Source: an uncultured Oscillospiraceae bacterium (lineage in GTDB: Bacteria > Bacillota > Clostridia > Oscillospirales > Oscillospiraceae). Taken from it: a stretch of DNA of 64,000 nt. The notes beneath the pieces are model-generated. The model was given only the letters and a program-made list of their open reading frames with translations, was not told the DNA's origin and made no database searches. The translations under genes and the position numbers were made by a program. Positions 1-8,068 of this stretch are shown here, piece after piece. The stretch spans positions 22,320-86,319 of the forward strand of contig CALWXC010000010.1 of NCBI GenBank assembly GCA_944385415.1, given 5' to 3'. Every line of letters begins with the position of its first letter. The stretch's first letter is position 1.

Positions 1-1691
1 GCGGTGGCCACGGCGCCTGCTGTCAGACGGACCCGGTCGGCCTGGCTCGCCAGCCACTCCCGAACCTCATTGAACAACTCATATTCCAGAGAGGTGATAC
101 GGTCCTTGGCTGTGAGGATGGTGTTTTCCAGTTCCTTTAATTCAGGGGTGATGTAGCGCTCGCAGTTGGTCAGGGTCTGCTTACGGATGTAATGGGCCGG
201 AGCCTGTTCGCTGAGGCTCTTGGAAATTTCAATATAATACCCGAATACCCGGTTGTAGCCCACTTTCAGCGTCTTGATGCCCGTCAGTTCCTTTTCCCGG
301 GCCTCGATTTCGGCCATGGCGCCGTTGCCGCCGGACAGAATATCCCGCAGCCGGTCAGCCTCCTCGCTGTAGCCGGGGCGGATCAGCTTGCCCTCCCGGA
401 CTGTAAAGGGGGGATCGTCCACAATGGCCCGGTCAATGCGGGCTTTCAAATCGGAAAGGTCGTCCAGCTGTTCGGCCAGGGTCCGGGCCATGGAGGAATC
501 CAGTTGGCTCAGGGCGTGTTTCAATTCCGGCAGACAGGCGCAGCCATTGGACAGGGACAGCAAATCCCGGCCATTGGCCGTGCCGTTGACAATGCGGGCC
601 ATGACCCGTTCAAAATCCGAGACCTCCCGCAGCAGCTGCCGCAGTTCTTCCCGGTCCACGGTCTTCTGCACCAGTTCTTCCACGGCGGACAGCCGTTTGC
701 CAATAAGGGCCGGGGACAGGAGGGGCTTTTCCAACCAGCTCCGCAGGAGCCGCCCGCCCAGGGCGGTGACGGTTTTATCGAGGACCCATAAGAGACTACC
801 CCGCTTTTCCTTGGAGCGCAATGTTTCTGTCAATTCCAGATTGCGGATGGCCGTCAGGTCCAGTTCCAGGAACCGGCCCGACAGATAGTAATCCATGGCC
901 CGGATATGGCCCAGTTCCGACTTCTGCACCCGGTGGAGGGTGGCCAGTAGGGCACCAGCGGCGCAGACCACCGTGGGAACGGCTTCCAGCCCCAGTGCAG
1001 CCAAGCTCTGCCGGAACTGCTGTTCCACCACGGCGGTGGCGGCATCCAGGACAAAGAGGGCGTCGTCGCCCCGGTCCACACAGCAGTGCAGGCGGCTTTT
1101 CAGGGCTTCGGGCAGCAATGTCACATCGTCGGCCTCGCCGCCCAGCAGCAATTCGGAGGGGGAGAAGCGGGCCAGCTCATTGATGGTTTGTTCCACGGCA
1201 TGGGGACCGGAGAGACAGGTGGCGTAGAAGGTACCGGTGGACACGTCGCAGAAGCATAAACCGAAGATACCGTCCCGGCCATAGGCACAGGCAAAATAGT
1301 TGTTGCGCCGTTCGTCCAGCATGGAGCTTTCGGTGACGGTGCCGGGGGTGACAATGCGGGTGATGTCCCGTTTGACCAGACCTTTGGCCGTGGCCGGGTC
1401 CTCCATCTGCTCACAGATGGCAACCTTATAGCCTTTGGACACCAGGCGGGCAATGTAGCCCTCGCTGGAGTGGTAGGGAATGCCGCACATGGGAATCCGG
1501 TTGGGATCGTCCTTGGCTTTGGTGCGGTCCCGGCTGGTGAGGGTCAAGTCCAGCTCCCGGGCAGCGGTGCGGGCGTCTTCGTCAAACATCTCATAAAAGT
1601 CGCCGAGACGGAAAAAGAGAATGCAGTCCGGATGATCGTTTTTGATCTGCCGGTATTGCTGCATCATGGGGGTCAGTTGCTGCTGGGCCAT
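1..1691 (-). CDS. mutS: DNA mismatch repair protein MutS (N-terminal 563 residues, cut by window edge)
   Basis: MutS recognises mismatches and small loops and starts methyl-independent repair with MutL. The visible protein opens with the mismatch-binding domain: RLGDFYEMF at residues 28-36 contains the Phe-x-Glu motif (F32, E34) that stacks on the mispaired base. The connector, lever and clamp domains follow; the C-terminal ATPase lies beyond position 1. The ATG at 1691 has the RBS AAAGGAGG seven bases upstream. It lies 102 bp downstream of miaB on the same strand, the usual clostridial miaB-mutS order. The family is about 860 residues, so roughly one third is missing because of the window, not a lesion. 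Confidence 0.97.
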   Translation of the reverse strand, partial: MAQQQLTPMMQQYRQIKNDHPDCILFFRLGDFYEMFDEDARTAARELDLTLTSRDRTKAKDDPNRIPMCGIPYHSSEGYIARLVSKGYKVAICEQMEDPATAKGLVKRDITRIVTPGTVTESSMLDERRNNYFACAYGRDGIFGLCFCDVSTGTFYATCLSGPHAVEQTINELARFSPSELLLGGEADDVTLLPEALKSRLHCCVDRGDDALFVLDAATAVVEQQFRQSLAALGLEAVPTVVCAAGALLATLHRVQKSELGHIRAMDYYLSGRFLELDLTAIRNLELTETLRSKEKRGSLLWVLDKTVTALGGRLLRSWLEKPLLSPALIGKRLSAVEELVQKTVDREELRQLLREVSDFERVMARIVNGTANGRDLLSLSNGCACLPELKHALSQLDSSMARTLAEQLDDLSDLKARIDRAIVDDPPFTVREGKLIRPGYSEEADRLRDILSGGNGAMAEIEAREKELTGIKTLKVGYNRVFGYYIEISKSLSEQAPAHYIRKQTLTNCERYITPELKELENTILTAKDRITSLEYELFNEVREWLASQADRVRLTAGAVAT

Positions 1692-1793
1692 GTAGCGGCC
1701 TCCTTTGTTTGGATGGAATGATTGCAAGCGGTATCGTATGCGATACAATGCAGGGCGGGAGCAAACCCTCGCCCTATACAATGCGTTCGGGAT
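1692..1793. repeat. Intergenic palindromes between miaB and mutS
   Basis: The 102-bp spacer holds two hairpins: TATCG-TATG-CGATA at about 1733-1746, and a GC-rich stem AGGGCGGGAG/CCTCGCCCT at about 1752-1776. The word ATACAATGC occurs on either side of the GC-rich stem. No long T-run follows on the minus strand, so this looks more like a small palindromic intergenic unit or processing site than a strong terminator. Confidence 0.35.
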
Positions 1794-3197
1794 TTACAGC
1801 TTTCCCAGGAGGGACCAGGTATTGGCGCCGGTGATGGTGGCATCGGTATACTGACCGATCAGGTCCTCTGTGCCGTTTTCCAGGCGGACCAGGCGGTTGC
1901 CGCCGGTACGGGCCGTTAAAACACCGTCTTCGACGCCGTCCACCAGGACCCGGACGGTCTTACCGACATATGCTCCATGCTTCTCCTCGGAAATGCGGTT
2001 CTGGGCCGCGCACAGCCGGTCAAACCGGGCCAGTTTCTCCTGGCGGGTGGCCGGGTCCGGCATCTTTGCCGCCGGGGTGCCGGTGCGGGGGGAATAGATA
2101 AAGGTAAACAGGGCGTCGTACCGGACGCGCTCCACCAGCTTTAAGGTATCTTCAAATTCCTCGTCGGTCTCGCCGGGGAATCCCACAATGACGTCGGAGG
2201 TCAAAACGATATCGGGCATGACGGAGCGGGCGTAATCCACCAATTCCAGATACTGCGCCGCCGTATAGCGGCGGTTCATTTCTTTTAAAACCCGGTCATT
2301 GCCCGCCTGGAAGGGCAAATGGATATGGCGGGCAATTTTGGGATACTTGGCCATGGTGTCAAACAGCTTTTTTGTGGCGTCCTTGGGGTGGCTGGTCATG
2401 AACCGAAGCAGGAACTCGCCGGGCAGCTGGGCCAATTCCGCCAGCAGGTCCGCAAAGTCCACGCCGCAGTCGAGGTCCTTGCCGTAGGAGTTGACGTTCT
2501 GACCCAACAGGGTGATGTCCCGGCAGCCGCTTTCCACCAGCTCCTTTACCTCGGCAATGACATCCTCGGGCTTGCGGCTCCGCTCCCGGCCCCGGACATA
2601 GGGTACGATACAATAGGTACAGAAGTTGTTGCAGCCGTACATGATGCTGACCCAGGCTTTGAAGGCGCTGGAGCGCACCACCGGCAGACCCTCGGCAATG
2701 GAACCAGCCTCATCCTCCGTGGCAAAGACGCGTTTCCCGGTGTCCAGGACCCGATACAGCAGGGAAGGGAACTCCCACAGGTGATGGGTGGAAAAGACGC
2801 CGTCCACATGGACGTAGCTCTTTCGGATTTTTTCCGCCACGGCAGGCTCGCCCATCATGCAGCCGCAGAGGAAAATCTTCTGGCCCGGATGGCGGCGCTT
2901 GGTGTGGACCAGCGCGCCTACATTGCCCAGAACCCGCTGCTCCGCGTGCTCCCGGACGGCGCAGGTGTTGATGACAATGACGTCGGCCCCTTCCTCGCTG
3001 TCCTGCATGGTGTAGCCGCATTGCTCCAGCATACCGCGGATGCGTTCGGAATCGGCTTCGTTCTGTTGACAGCCGTAGGTGTCCACAAAGGCCGTAGGCA
3101 CAACGCCGGAAGATTCCCAGCGCTGGCGAATGCGGCCGCAGAATTCCTGCTGCTGGCGCAGCTGTTCCGATGAGATCACAGTGGTCTTACGTTCCAA
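1794..3197 (-). CDS. miaB: tRNA-2-methylthio-N6-dimethylallyladenosine synthase MiaB
   Basis: Radical-SAM methylthiotransferase that adds the methylthio group to i6A37 of tRNAs reading UNN codons. The 467-residue protein shows the UPF0004 domain with cluster-binding C43, C79 and C113, the radical-SAM triad C189-x3-C193-x2-C196 (CNNFCTYC), and a C-terminal TRAM domain for tRNA binding. Length is typical. The start is a TTG at 3197, chosen because GGGAGG lies nine bases upstream and no in-frame ATG fits as well. A consensus promoter lies just upstream, and mutS follows on the same strand. Confidence 0.97.
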   Translation of the reverse strand: MERKTTVISSEQLRQQQEFCGRIRQRWESSGVVPTAFVDTYGCQQNEADSERIRGMLEQCGYTMQDSEEGADVIVINTCAVREHAEQRVLGNVGALVHTKRRHPGQKIFLCGCMMGEPAVAEKIRKSYVHVDGVFSTHHLWEFPSLLYRVLDTGKRVFATEDEAGSIAEGLPVVRSSAFKAWVSIMYGCNNFCTYCIVPYVRGRERSRKPEDVIAEVKELVESGCRDITLLGQNVNSYGKDLDCGVDFADLLAELAQLPGEFLLRFMTSHPKDATKKLFDTMAKYPKIARHIHLPFQAGNDRVLKEMNRRYTAAQYLELVDYARSVMPDIVLTSDVIVGFPGETDEEFEDTLKLVERVRYDALFTFIYSPRTGTPAAKMPDPATRQEKLARFDRLCAAQNRISEEKHGAYVGKTVRVLVDGVEDGVLTARTGGNRLVRLENGTEDLIGQYTDATITGANTWSLLGKL

Positions 3198-3234
3198 GGG
3201 GGTATTCCTCCCATTATCATTTAAATATCATTTT

Positions 3235-3263
3235 ATTTTACCAGTTTTCCGCGGCGTTTGCAA
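3235..3263 (-). promoter_or_regulatory. Sigma-A promoter of miaB-mutS
   Basis: On the minus strand TTGCAA (3258-3263) is followed after exactly 17 bases by TAAAAT (3235-3240), about 38 bp before the miaB start codon. Confidence 0.65.
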
Positions 3264-3305
3264 GGGCGGCAAAGGGGAGAAATCGGAAAGAAAAACTTCA
3301 CAATT

Positions 3306-3334
3306 TTGCAATATCCTCGCAAAAATTCTATGAT
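3306..3334 (+). promoter_or_regulatory. Sigma-A promoter of the TIM-barrel gene
   Basis: TTGCAA (3306-3311), 17-base spacer, TATGAT (3329-3334), 54 bp before the ATG at 3388. It is divergent from the miaB promoter and close to it. Confidence 0.6.
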
Positions 3335-3387
3335 ATGATAAGAAAAATCCACAGCTGTACAGCGTGATCCGGAAAGGGTGAGCAACC

Positions 3388-4077
3388 ATGAAAACATTTC
3401 CTACACCGGTGGAAGGCGCTCTGCGCCGTGTGACCCTCAAGGTGCCCGAGTGCATTCGCGACTGCTCCGGTATTCTGGTTTTCGGCAAGCGGATCAAGTC
3501 CCTGGTCTTCACCACCGACGTCAGCATTATCCGCAATGTCAACGCCGACGCCGTCATTGCCGTCTATCCCTTTACGCCCCAGCCCATCATCACCCAGGCC
3601 CTGATGCTGGCCGCCGATATTCCGGTGTTTGTGGGCGTAGGCGGCGGCCTGACCCAGGGCCCCAGAGTGGTGAACCTGGCCATGTTCGCCGAGATGCAGG
3701 GCGCCATGGGCGTGGTGGTCAACGCGCCCACCACCAACCAGGTCATTGCCGAGGCGGCCCAGACCATCGATATTCCCGTGGTGGTCACCGTGGCCCGGGC
3801 CGACGAGGATTTCGAGGGCCGTATGGAGGCTGGAGCCAGCATTTTCAACGTCTCCGCCGCCGCTCATACGCCGGAGGTGGTCCGCACCATCCGGGAGCGG
3901 TTTCCCCATGTGCCCATCATCGCCACCGGCGGCGCCCATGAGGATTCCATCCGCCGGACCATTGAAGCCGGCGCCAACGCCATCACCTGGACGCCGCCCT
4001 CCTGCGGCGAGATTTTCAAGGACATCATGACGGCGTATCGGGAGGGGCGGGGCTATGATTCGGTCCATCGAGACTGA
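3388..4077 (+). CDS. TIM-barrel phosphate-binding family protein of unknown reaction
   Basis: A 229-residue soluble protein with the periodicity of a (beta/alpha)8 barrel. It has a glycine-rich turn (VGVGGG, about residues 87-92), a repeat of buried IxVVV strands, and a late IIATGGAHEDS loop resembling the phosphate-binding loops of IMP dehydrogenase/nitronate monooxygenase-like barrels. No catalytic motif can be assigned from sequence alone, and homologues in Clostridia are usually labelled only as hydrolase. The ATG at 3388 is preceded by GGAAAGGGTGAG. The gene stands alone between divergent miaB and the Rrf2 regulator. Function is not claimed. Confidence 0.7.
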   Translation: MKTFPTPVEGALRRVTLKVPECIRDCSGILVFGKRIKSLVFTTDVSIIRNVNADAVIAVYPFTPQPIITQALMLAADIPVFVGVGGGLTQGPRVVNLAMFAEMQGAMGVVVNAPTTNQVIAEAAQTIDIPVVVTVARADEDFEGRMEAGASIFNVSAAAHTPEVVRTIRERFPHVPIIATGGAHEDSIRRTIEAGANAITWTPPSCGEIFKDIMTAYREGRGYDSVHRD

Positions 4078-4103
4078 ATCCATAGGAAAAAACATATGCA
4101 AAA

Positions 4104-4156
4104 CATAGGTATTTTTATAGCCACCACTTGCGAGCCGAGCATTCCTATTGTATAAT
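4104..4156 (+). promoter_or_regulatory. Promoter and candidate Fe-S regulator site of the Rrf2 gene
   Basis: TTGCGA (4128-4133), 17-base spacer, perfect TATAAT (4151-4156). Just upstream is CATAGGTATTTTTATAG (4104-4120), with another CATAGGA at 4081. A similar CTAGGA...GATAGGTTTA pair sits directly upstream of the nifS -35, suggesting a shared Rrf2-type operator. Confidence 0.6.
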
Positions 4157-4181
4157 GGGGATAACTTGGGAGGTGTTGACC

Positions 4182-4613
4182 ATGAAGATATCCACCAAGG
4201 GCCGCTACGCCCTGCGCATTATGATTGATCTGGCCCAGCATCCGGGCGAGGACGCCGTTTCCTTGCGGGATATTGCCGAACGGCAGGAGGTTTCAGCCAA
4301 GTACCTGGAGCTGATTGTCTCCGTGCTTAACAAGGCGGGGTTTGTCAACAGTACCCGCGGCAAGTCCGGCGGCTACCGCCTGTCCCGCAAGCCGGAGGAA
4401 TATACTGTGGGGTCCATCCTGAAGTTGACAGAGGGTTCTCTGTCACCTGTGGCCTGTCTGGAAAACCGCCGCTGCACCTGCAGCCGTGCTACCCGCTGCG
4501 AGACACTGCCCCTGTGGCTCCACCTGGACCACTTGATTGACGACTATCTGGAAAGTGTTACCTTACGGGATCTGGTGGACCAGACCATTGCATCGGAATT
4601 GAAAGAGCCCTGA
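4182..4613 (+). CDS. Rrf2 (IscR-like) Fe-S transcriptional regulator
   Basis: A 143-residue winged-helix regulator beginning MKISTKGRYALR, the standard Rrf2 opening. The helix-turn-helix lies at about residues 25-55 (SAKYLELIVSVLNKAG). The cluster loop carries four cysteines in CLENRRCTCSRATRC, with two C-x5-C spacings as in IscR, so an Fe-S cofactor is likely. The ATG at 4182 is preferred over an upstream ATG at 4128 because 4128 lies in the -35 box and GGGAGGTG precedes 4182. The probable targets, nifS and iscU, lie 3.5 kb downstream, separated by unrelated genes. Confidence 0.88.
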   Translation: MKISTKGRYALRIMIDLAQHPGEDAVSLRDIAERQEVSAKYLELIVSVLNKAGFVNSTRGKSGGYRLSRKPEEYTVGSILKLTEGSLSPVACLENRRCTCSRATRCETLPLWLHLDHLIDDYLESVTLRDLVDQTIASELKEP

Positions 4614-4620
4614 ATATTTA

Positions 4621-4659
4621 CAGAGGGGGAGCGCTGTCCGCGACAGCGCTCCCCCTCTG
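4621..4659 (+). terminator. 18-bp perfect hairpin after the Rrf2 gene
   Basis: Arms 4621-4638 and 4642-4659 are perfect complements around a CGC loop. No T-run follows, so termination may be factor-aided, or the hairpin may work for convergent transcription with the minus-strand gene ending at 4784. Confidence 0.6.
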
Positions 4660-4783
4660 CTATGCGATAAGTATTGACTATGGAGGTTCGACAAAGCAGA
4701 AAATGCTTATGCCTTTCTGAAAACCGGCGGTCCAATCAGTTGCTTTCCGCGCAAGATGTCTACATTTTATTGTGCAGCATCTC

Positions 4784-5815
4784 TTATGCCTTTACATCAA
4801 TGCCCCGCCGGTGATTCTCCAAAATGCTGCGATCCAATGCCTGCTCCGGCTGCCAGGGGAGGGGCGCCGCCCCGCTCTCTTTCTGCTCCGTGTCATCCGG
4901 TCCCTGCTCCGCGTTACAGGCGGGCTGCATCCGCTGGACAGCGGCCAGCACGGCAAGCCCGGAGGAATCTTTCTGGGCAAACCGGGTGAGCGCCTCTGCC
5001 TTCACCTTCTCATACAACCGATCGGTCTCCTCCGCTGTGTCACAGGCGCGGAACTGCGCTTCGAGCATCTTTATCTCCTGCTGAATCCGATCCGCCTTGG
5101 CTGCGGCTTCCGGGTAATGCCGGCGCAGAAAGCGCATTTCCGCCGCAGTCAGTCGTTTGCCTGAGTGCATCTTGCGGATGATCTCCTCAAACTTCCGATA
5201 GCGGGCCCGGCTCTCCTCCGTCTCCCGGACCTCCTCTTCAGGGAAGAGGGAGGCGGCTGTCAGCTCTGCTTTACGCTTTTCGCCGATAGGAAGCGCATGC
5301 TTCTGGAGACTGAAATTGTGACCGCTGCCAATGCCATTCCTCTCGATAGAATGAACATCCTTCCTATCCAGAGCTCCCTGCTTGTATTCCTCTAAAATAC
5401 TGGTATCAAATGATTGTCCGGGCTGCCAGCCGGGGACACGGGATTTGACAAAGGCATTGATTTTTTCCACTTCGCCAAAATGAATTTGATCTATGGTGTA
5501 GGCCGCGTCCCTCCGGTCTTTAGCAGGGATGGACATTAAATAGCTATGTACCATTTCTCCGTATTCATTGCCTGTTCCGGTCATGCCGTAGCGGTACTTC
5601 ATATTCTCAAATACTCTGTCCCGCACCTTCTGCTCAATCTCCTTGGACACAGGGATGATATGAAAATCCGCCGAAGTCATCCCGGTAATATCCATCCCGT
5701 CATCCGGCGTATCGGGATGCGCGACCGCAGCGCCGTTTGGATACTTTGGCTGTGTGGTTCCGCGGCTATACCGGTCTGCGTTCATCATCATACGGGCAAT
5801 ATCTGTGATGGTCAT
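4784..5815 (-). CDS. Uncharacterised 343-residue protein with a duplicated WQP motif
   Basis: Not recognised. The protein is hydrophilic, with no signal peptide or membrane segment, and is probably cytoplasmic. Two segments share the pattern W-Q-P-x-Q-x2-D-x-S-I-L-E-x4-G, at residues 130-147 and 321-338. Residues about 195-275 are strongly charged and helical, with coiled-coil tendency (SRARYRKFEEIIRKM and on). The ATG at 5815 follows AAAGGAG. It lies between a core Fe-S regulator and its probable targets, together with the PadR operon, so it was probably inserted there. It could be an accessory-element cargo protein. The existence of the gene is well supported; its function is unknown. Confidence 0.7.
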   Translation of the reverse strand: MTITDIARMMMNADRYSRGTTQPKYPNGAAVAHPDTPDDGMDITGMTSADFHIIPVSKEIEQKVRDRVFENMKYRYGMTGTGNEYGEMVHSYLMSIPAKDRRDAAYTIDQIHFGEVEKINAFVKSRVPGWQPGQSFDTSILEEYKQGALDRKDVHSIERNGIGSGHNFSLQKHALPIGEKRKAELTAASLFPEEEVRETEESRARYRKFEEIIRKMHSGKRLTAAEMRFLRRHYPEAAAKADRIQQEIKMLEAQFRACDTAEETDRLYEKVKAEALTRFAQKDSSGLAVLAAVQRMQPACNAEQGPDDTEQKESGAAPLPWQPEQALDRSILENHRRGIDVKA

Positions 5816-5960
5816 GGCTGATTCATCTCCTTTTACATACCAAATAACTGAAAAAGGATTGACTCTTTACTATTTATATATCGCCCTTTTCGGGGAGAAA
5901 TTAAGGGTTCGGCACACGCGATTCCACCAGGATGAAAAAATAAAAAATTTGTTGCGGCTC

Positions 5961-6002
5961 TTTACAAGCTTAATACTTCGTGATATGATGTATTACACGA
6001 AG
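5961..6002 (+). promoter_or_regulatory. Promoter and palindromic PadR operator
   Basis: TTTACA (5961-5966), 17 bp, TATGAT (5984-5989). The inverted repeat CTTCGTG (5976-5982)/CACGAAG (5996-6002) encloses the -10 box, the classic position for PadR autorepression. Confidence 0.75.
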
Positions 6003-6013
6003 GGAGGTATCGT

Positions 6014-6334
6014 ATGGATATTCAGCTGAAGCGGGGCCTTTTGGACGTCTGTGTGCTGGCGGCCATCAAAAGCGAGGATTCCTACGGCTACAAGATCATC
6101 AAAGATATGAAACCGTATATTGAATTGTCCGAATCGACGCTGTATACCATTTTGAAACGGTTGGAGACGGCCAAGATGCTGACGGTCCGAACGGCAGAGC
6201 ACGGCGGCAGGCTGCGGAAATACTACCACATTACGGAAGCGGGCTTGCGGCGCATTGAGGAATTCAAGGAAGAATGGAAGGAAATTCTGGCCATTTATCA
6301 GTTTGTGACAAAGGAGGATGGGGAACATGGATAA
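6014..6334 (+). CDS. PadR-family transcriptional regulator
   Basis: A 106-residue winged-helix repressor with the PadR signature: MDIQLKRGLLDVCVLAAI, SYGYKIIKDM and LSESTLYTILKRLE, followed by the beta-wing GGRLRKYYHITEAG and a short C-terminal dimerisation helix. The ATG at 6014 follows AGGGAGGTATCGT. It is the first gene of a three-gene operon with overlapping ends. In this conserved arrangement PadR represses its own operon in response to cell-envelope or small-molecule signals; the signal here is unknown. A palindromic operator covers its promoter. Confidence 0.92.
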   Translation: MDIQLKRGLLDVCVLAAIKSEDSYGYKIIKDMKPYIELSESTLYTILKRLETAKMLTVRTAEHGGRLRKYYHITEAGLRRIEEFKEEWKEILAIYQFVTKEDGEHG

Positions 6335-6929
6335 ACAGACCTTTCTGACGCGGCTGCGGAACGGACTGTCCGGCCTGCCGCAGGAGGACGTGGAAGAACG
6401 CCTGTCGTTTTACAGTGAGATGATCGATGACCGGGTGGAGGAGGGCCGCACCGAAGCGGAGGCCGTGGAGGAGATTGGCCCAGTGGAGGAGGTGCTGGCG
6501 CAGATTGTAGCGGACATTCCTCTGACAAAGCTGGTCAAGGAAAAAATGAAGCCCAAGCACACCCTGAAAGCCTGGGAAATTGTGCTGCTGGTTTTGGGGT
6601 CGCCCCTGTGGCTGTCCCTGCTGGTCAGCGCCGCCGCCATTGTTGTGTCGTTTTATGTGGCTGTATGGTCGGTGATTCTTTCCCTGTGGCTGGTGGAAAG
6701 CGCCCTGATTGGTTCGGCCCTGAGCGGCGTGGTTTTGGGCACGGTGTTTGCCTGCCGGGGCAATGGTCTGGCAGGTATTGCGGTGATCGGCGTGGGGCTG
6801 GCCTGCACGGGTCTGTCAATTTTCCTGTTCTTCGGGTGTAAGGAAGTGACCAAGGGCATTTTGCGGCTGACTGGGAAACTGCTCCTGGCATTGAAAACCT
6901 GTTTCGTTAAAAAGGAGGCGGCAGCATGA
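6327..6929 (+). CDS. HAAS/DUF1700-family membrane protein
   Basis: A 200-residue protein. The N-terminal helical HAAS domain (MDKQTFLTRLRNGLSGLP, about residues 1-75, ending with acidic EEIGPVEEVL) is followed by three or four membrane segments between about 90 and 180. HAAS domains accompany PadR regulators and DUF4097 proteins and are thought to sense envelope state. The ATG at 6327 lies inside the 3' end of padR (8-bp overlap) and is chosen over 6318 because 6318 falls within the RBS AAAGGAGG. Translation is probably coupled to padR. Confidence 0.88.
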   Translation: MDKQTFLTRLRNGLSGLPQEDVEERLSFYSEMIDDRVEEGRTEAEAVEEIGPVEEVLAQIVADIPLTKLVKEKMKPKHTLKAWEIVLLVLGSPLWLSLLVSAAAIVVSFYVAVWSVILSLWLVESALIGSALSGVVLGTVFACRGNGLAGIAVIGVGLACTGLSIFLFFGCKEVTKGILRLTGKLLLALKTCFVKKEAAA

Positions 6930-7888
6930 GCAAGGCGGTAAAGGTATGGCTGACGATTGCGACGGTTCTGGTGGTGCTGGGCGTCCTGATTTTCGGCGTG
7001 GTGATGACCATCAATCACTGGGACTTTTCCCGGCTCGGTACGGTAAAATATGAGACAAACACCTACGAATTTGACGAGACATTCCAGGACCTGTCCATCC
7101 ACACCGATGTGGCAGACCTGCTGTTTGTCCCGTCCGACGACGAGACCTGTAAAGTGGTCTGCTATGAACGGCAGATGATGCACCATAATGTAGAGGTGAA
7201 AAACGGCACGCTGTATATTCGTGCGGTGGACGCGAACGCGTGGTATGAATTCATTGGCATCACGCTGGAAACGCCGAAAATTACCGTCTATCTGCCCCAG
7301 AAAGCATATAACGCCCTTGTCATTGACGGCAGCGTGGGCACGGTGGAGCTGCCCGACGCGTTTTCCTTTGAAACCGTGGCAATTTCCGGTGACACCAGCA
7401 GCGTTTTGTGCAGGGCTTCTGTCTCCAAACAGCTTAAGATCGAGCTGGATGTGGGAGACATGCAGCTGGAGAATTTGTCGGCGGGTTCGCTGAGTCTGAC
7501 ATCGGACACCGGAGACGTGACTGTCACCTCTGTGACCTGTGACAAGGACATGGAGGTGGAAGTGGACACCGGTTCGGCCCGGCTCACCGATGTGACATGC
7601 GGCAGCCTGACGGCCATTGCCGACACCGGCGACCTTCTTTTGAAGCAGGTGACGGCCACCGACGCCATGACGCTCCAAAACGAGGTTGGCGCGGTGCAGT
7701 TTGACAGCTGCGACGCCGGAGCGCTTTACATTGTAACCGATACGGGCGACGTGACCGGCACGCTGCTGTCGGAAAAAGTGTTCCTGGTGGAAAGCGACAC
7801 GGGGGACATCGATGTTCCCAAAACCGTCACCGGCGGTGTCTGCGAAATCCGTACAGATACCGGCGACATTCAAATTACATTGGAATAA
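6926..7888 (+). CDS. DUF4097 beta-helix envelope protein
   Basis: A 320-residue protein with one membrane anchor (about residues 8-30) and an exported domain. The C-terminal 150 residues are a ladder of about 15-20-residue rungs marked by T/S-D-T-G-D (SDTGDV, VDTGSA, ADTGDL, TDTGDV, SDTGDI, TDTGDI), typical of the DUF4097 single-stranded beta-helix. The start overlaps the previous stop (ATGA). It is the terminal gene of the padR operon, followed by a strong terminator. The family is related to bactofilin/LiaI-type envelope-stress proteins; the precise role is unproven. Confidence 0.88.
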   Translation: MSKAVKVWLTIATVLVVLGVLIFGVVMTINHWDFSRLGTVKYETNTYEFDETFQDLSIHTDVADLLFVPSDDETCKVVCYERQMMHHNVEVKNGTLYIRAVDANAWYEFIGITLETPKITVYLPQKAYNALVIDGSVGTVELPDAFSFETVAISGDTSSVLCRASVSKQLKIELDVGDMQLENLSAGSLSLTSDTGDVTVTSVTCDKDMEVEVDTGSARLTDVTCGSLTAIADTGDLLLKQVTATDAMTLQNEVGAVQFDSCDAGALYIVTDTGDVTGTLLSEKVFLVESDTGDIDVPKTVTGGVCEIRTDTGDIQITLE

Positions 7889-7892
7889 CACA

Positions 7893-7925
7893 GGAGCGCG
7901 GGATAGAAAAGCCCGCGCTCTTTTT
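7893..7925 (+). terminator. Rho-independent terminator of the padR operon
   Basis: GAGCGCGGG (7894-7902) pairs with CCCGCGCTC (7912-7920), followed by TTTTT. Confidence 0.85.
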
Positions 7926-7940
7926 CTGTAAAATATTTTC

Positions 7941-7991
7941 CTAGGAAAGTGATAGGTTTATCTTGACAGGGGGAAAAATATGGTGTAGTAT
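7941..7991 (+). promoter_or_regulatory. nifS-iscU promoter with candidate Rrf2 site
   Basis: TTGACA (7963-7968), 17 bp, TAGTAT (7986-7991). The repeat CTAGGAAAGTGATAGGTTTA (7941-7960) abuts the -35 and resembles the CATAGGA/CATAGGTAT repeats upstream of the Rrf2 gene. Confidence 0.6.
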
Positions 7992-8068
7992 AAGCGCATA
8001 AAACAGATAGGAATAAAGGGAAAGAAAAATTTCCCGACCCGTGTATTATAGAAACGAGGAATGTATAG

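Noticed and set aside
4128..4181. Upstream extension of the Rrf2 gene
   Set aside because: The codons cover a perfect -35/-10 promoter; the start at 4182 has an RBS.
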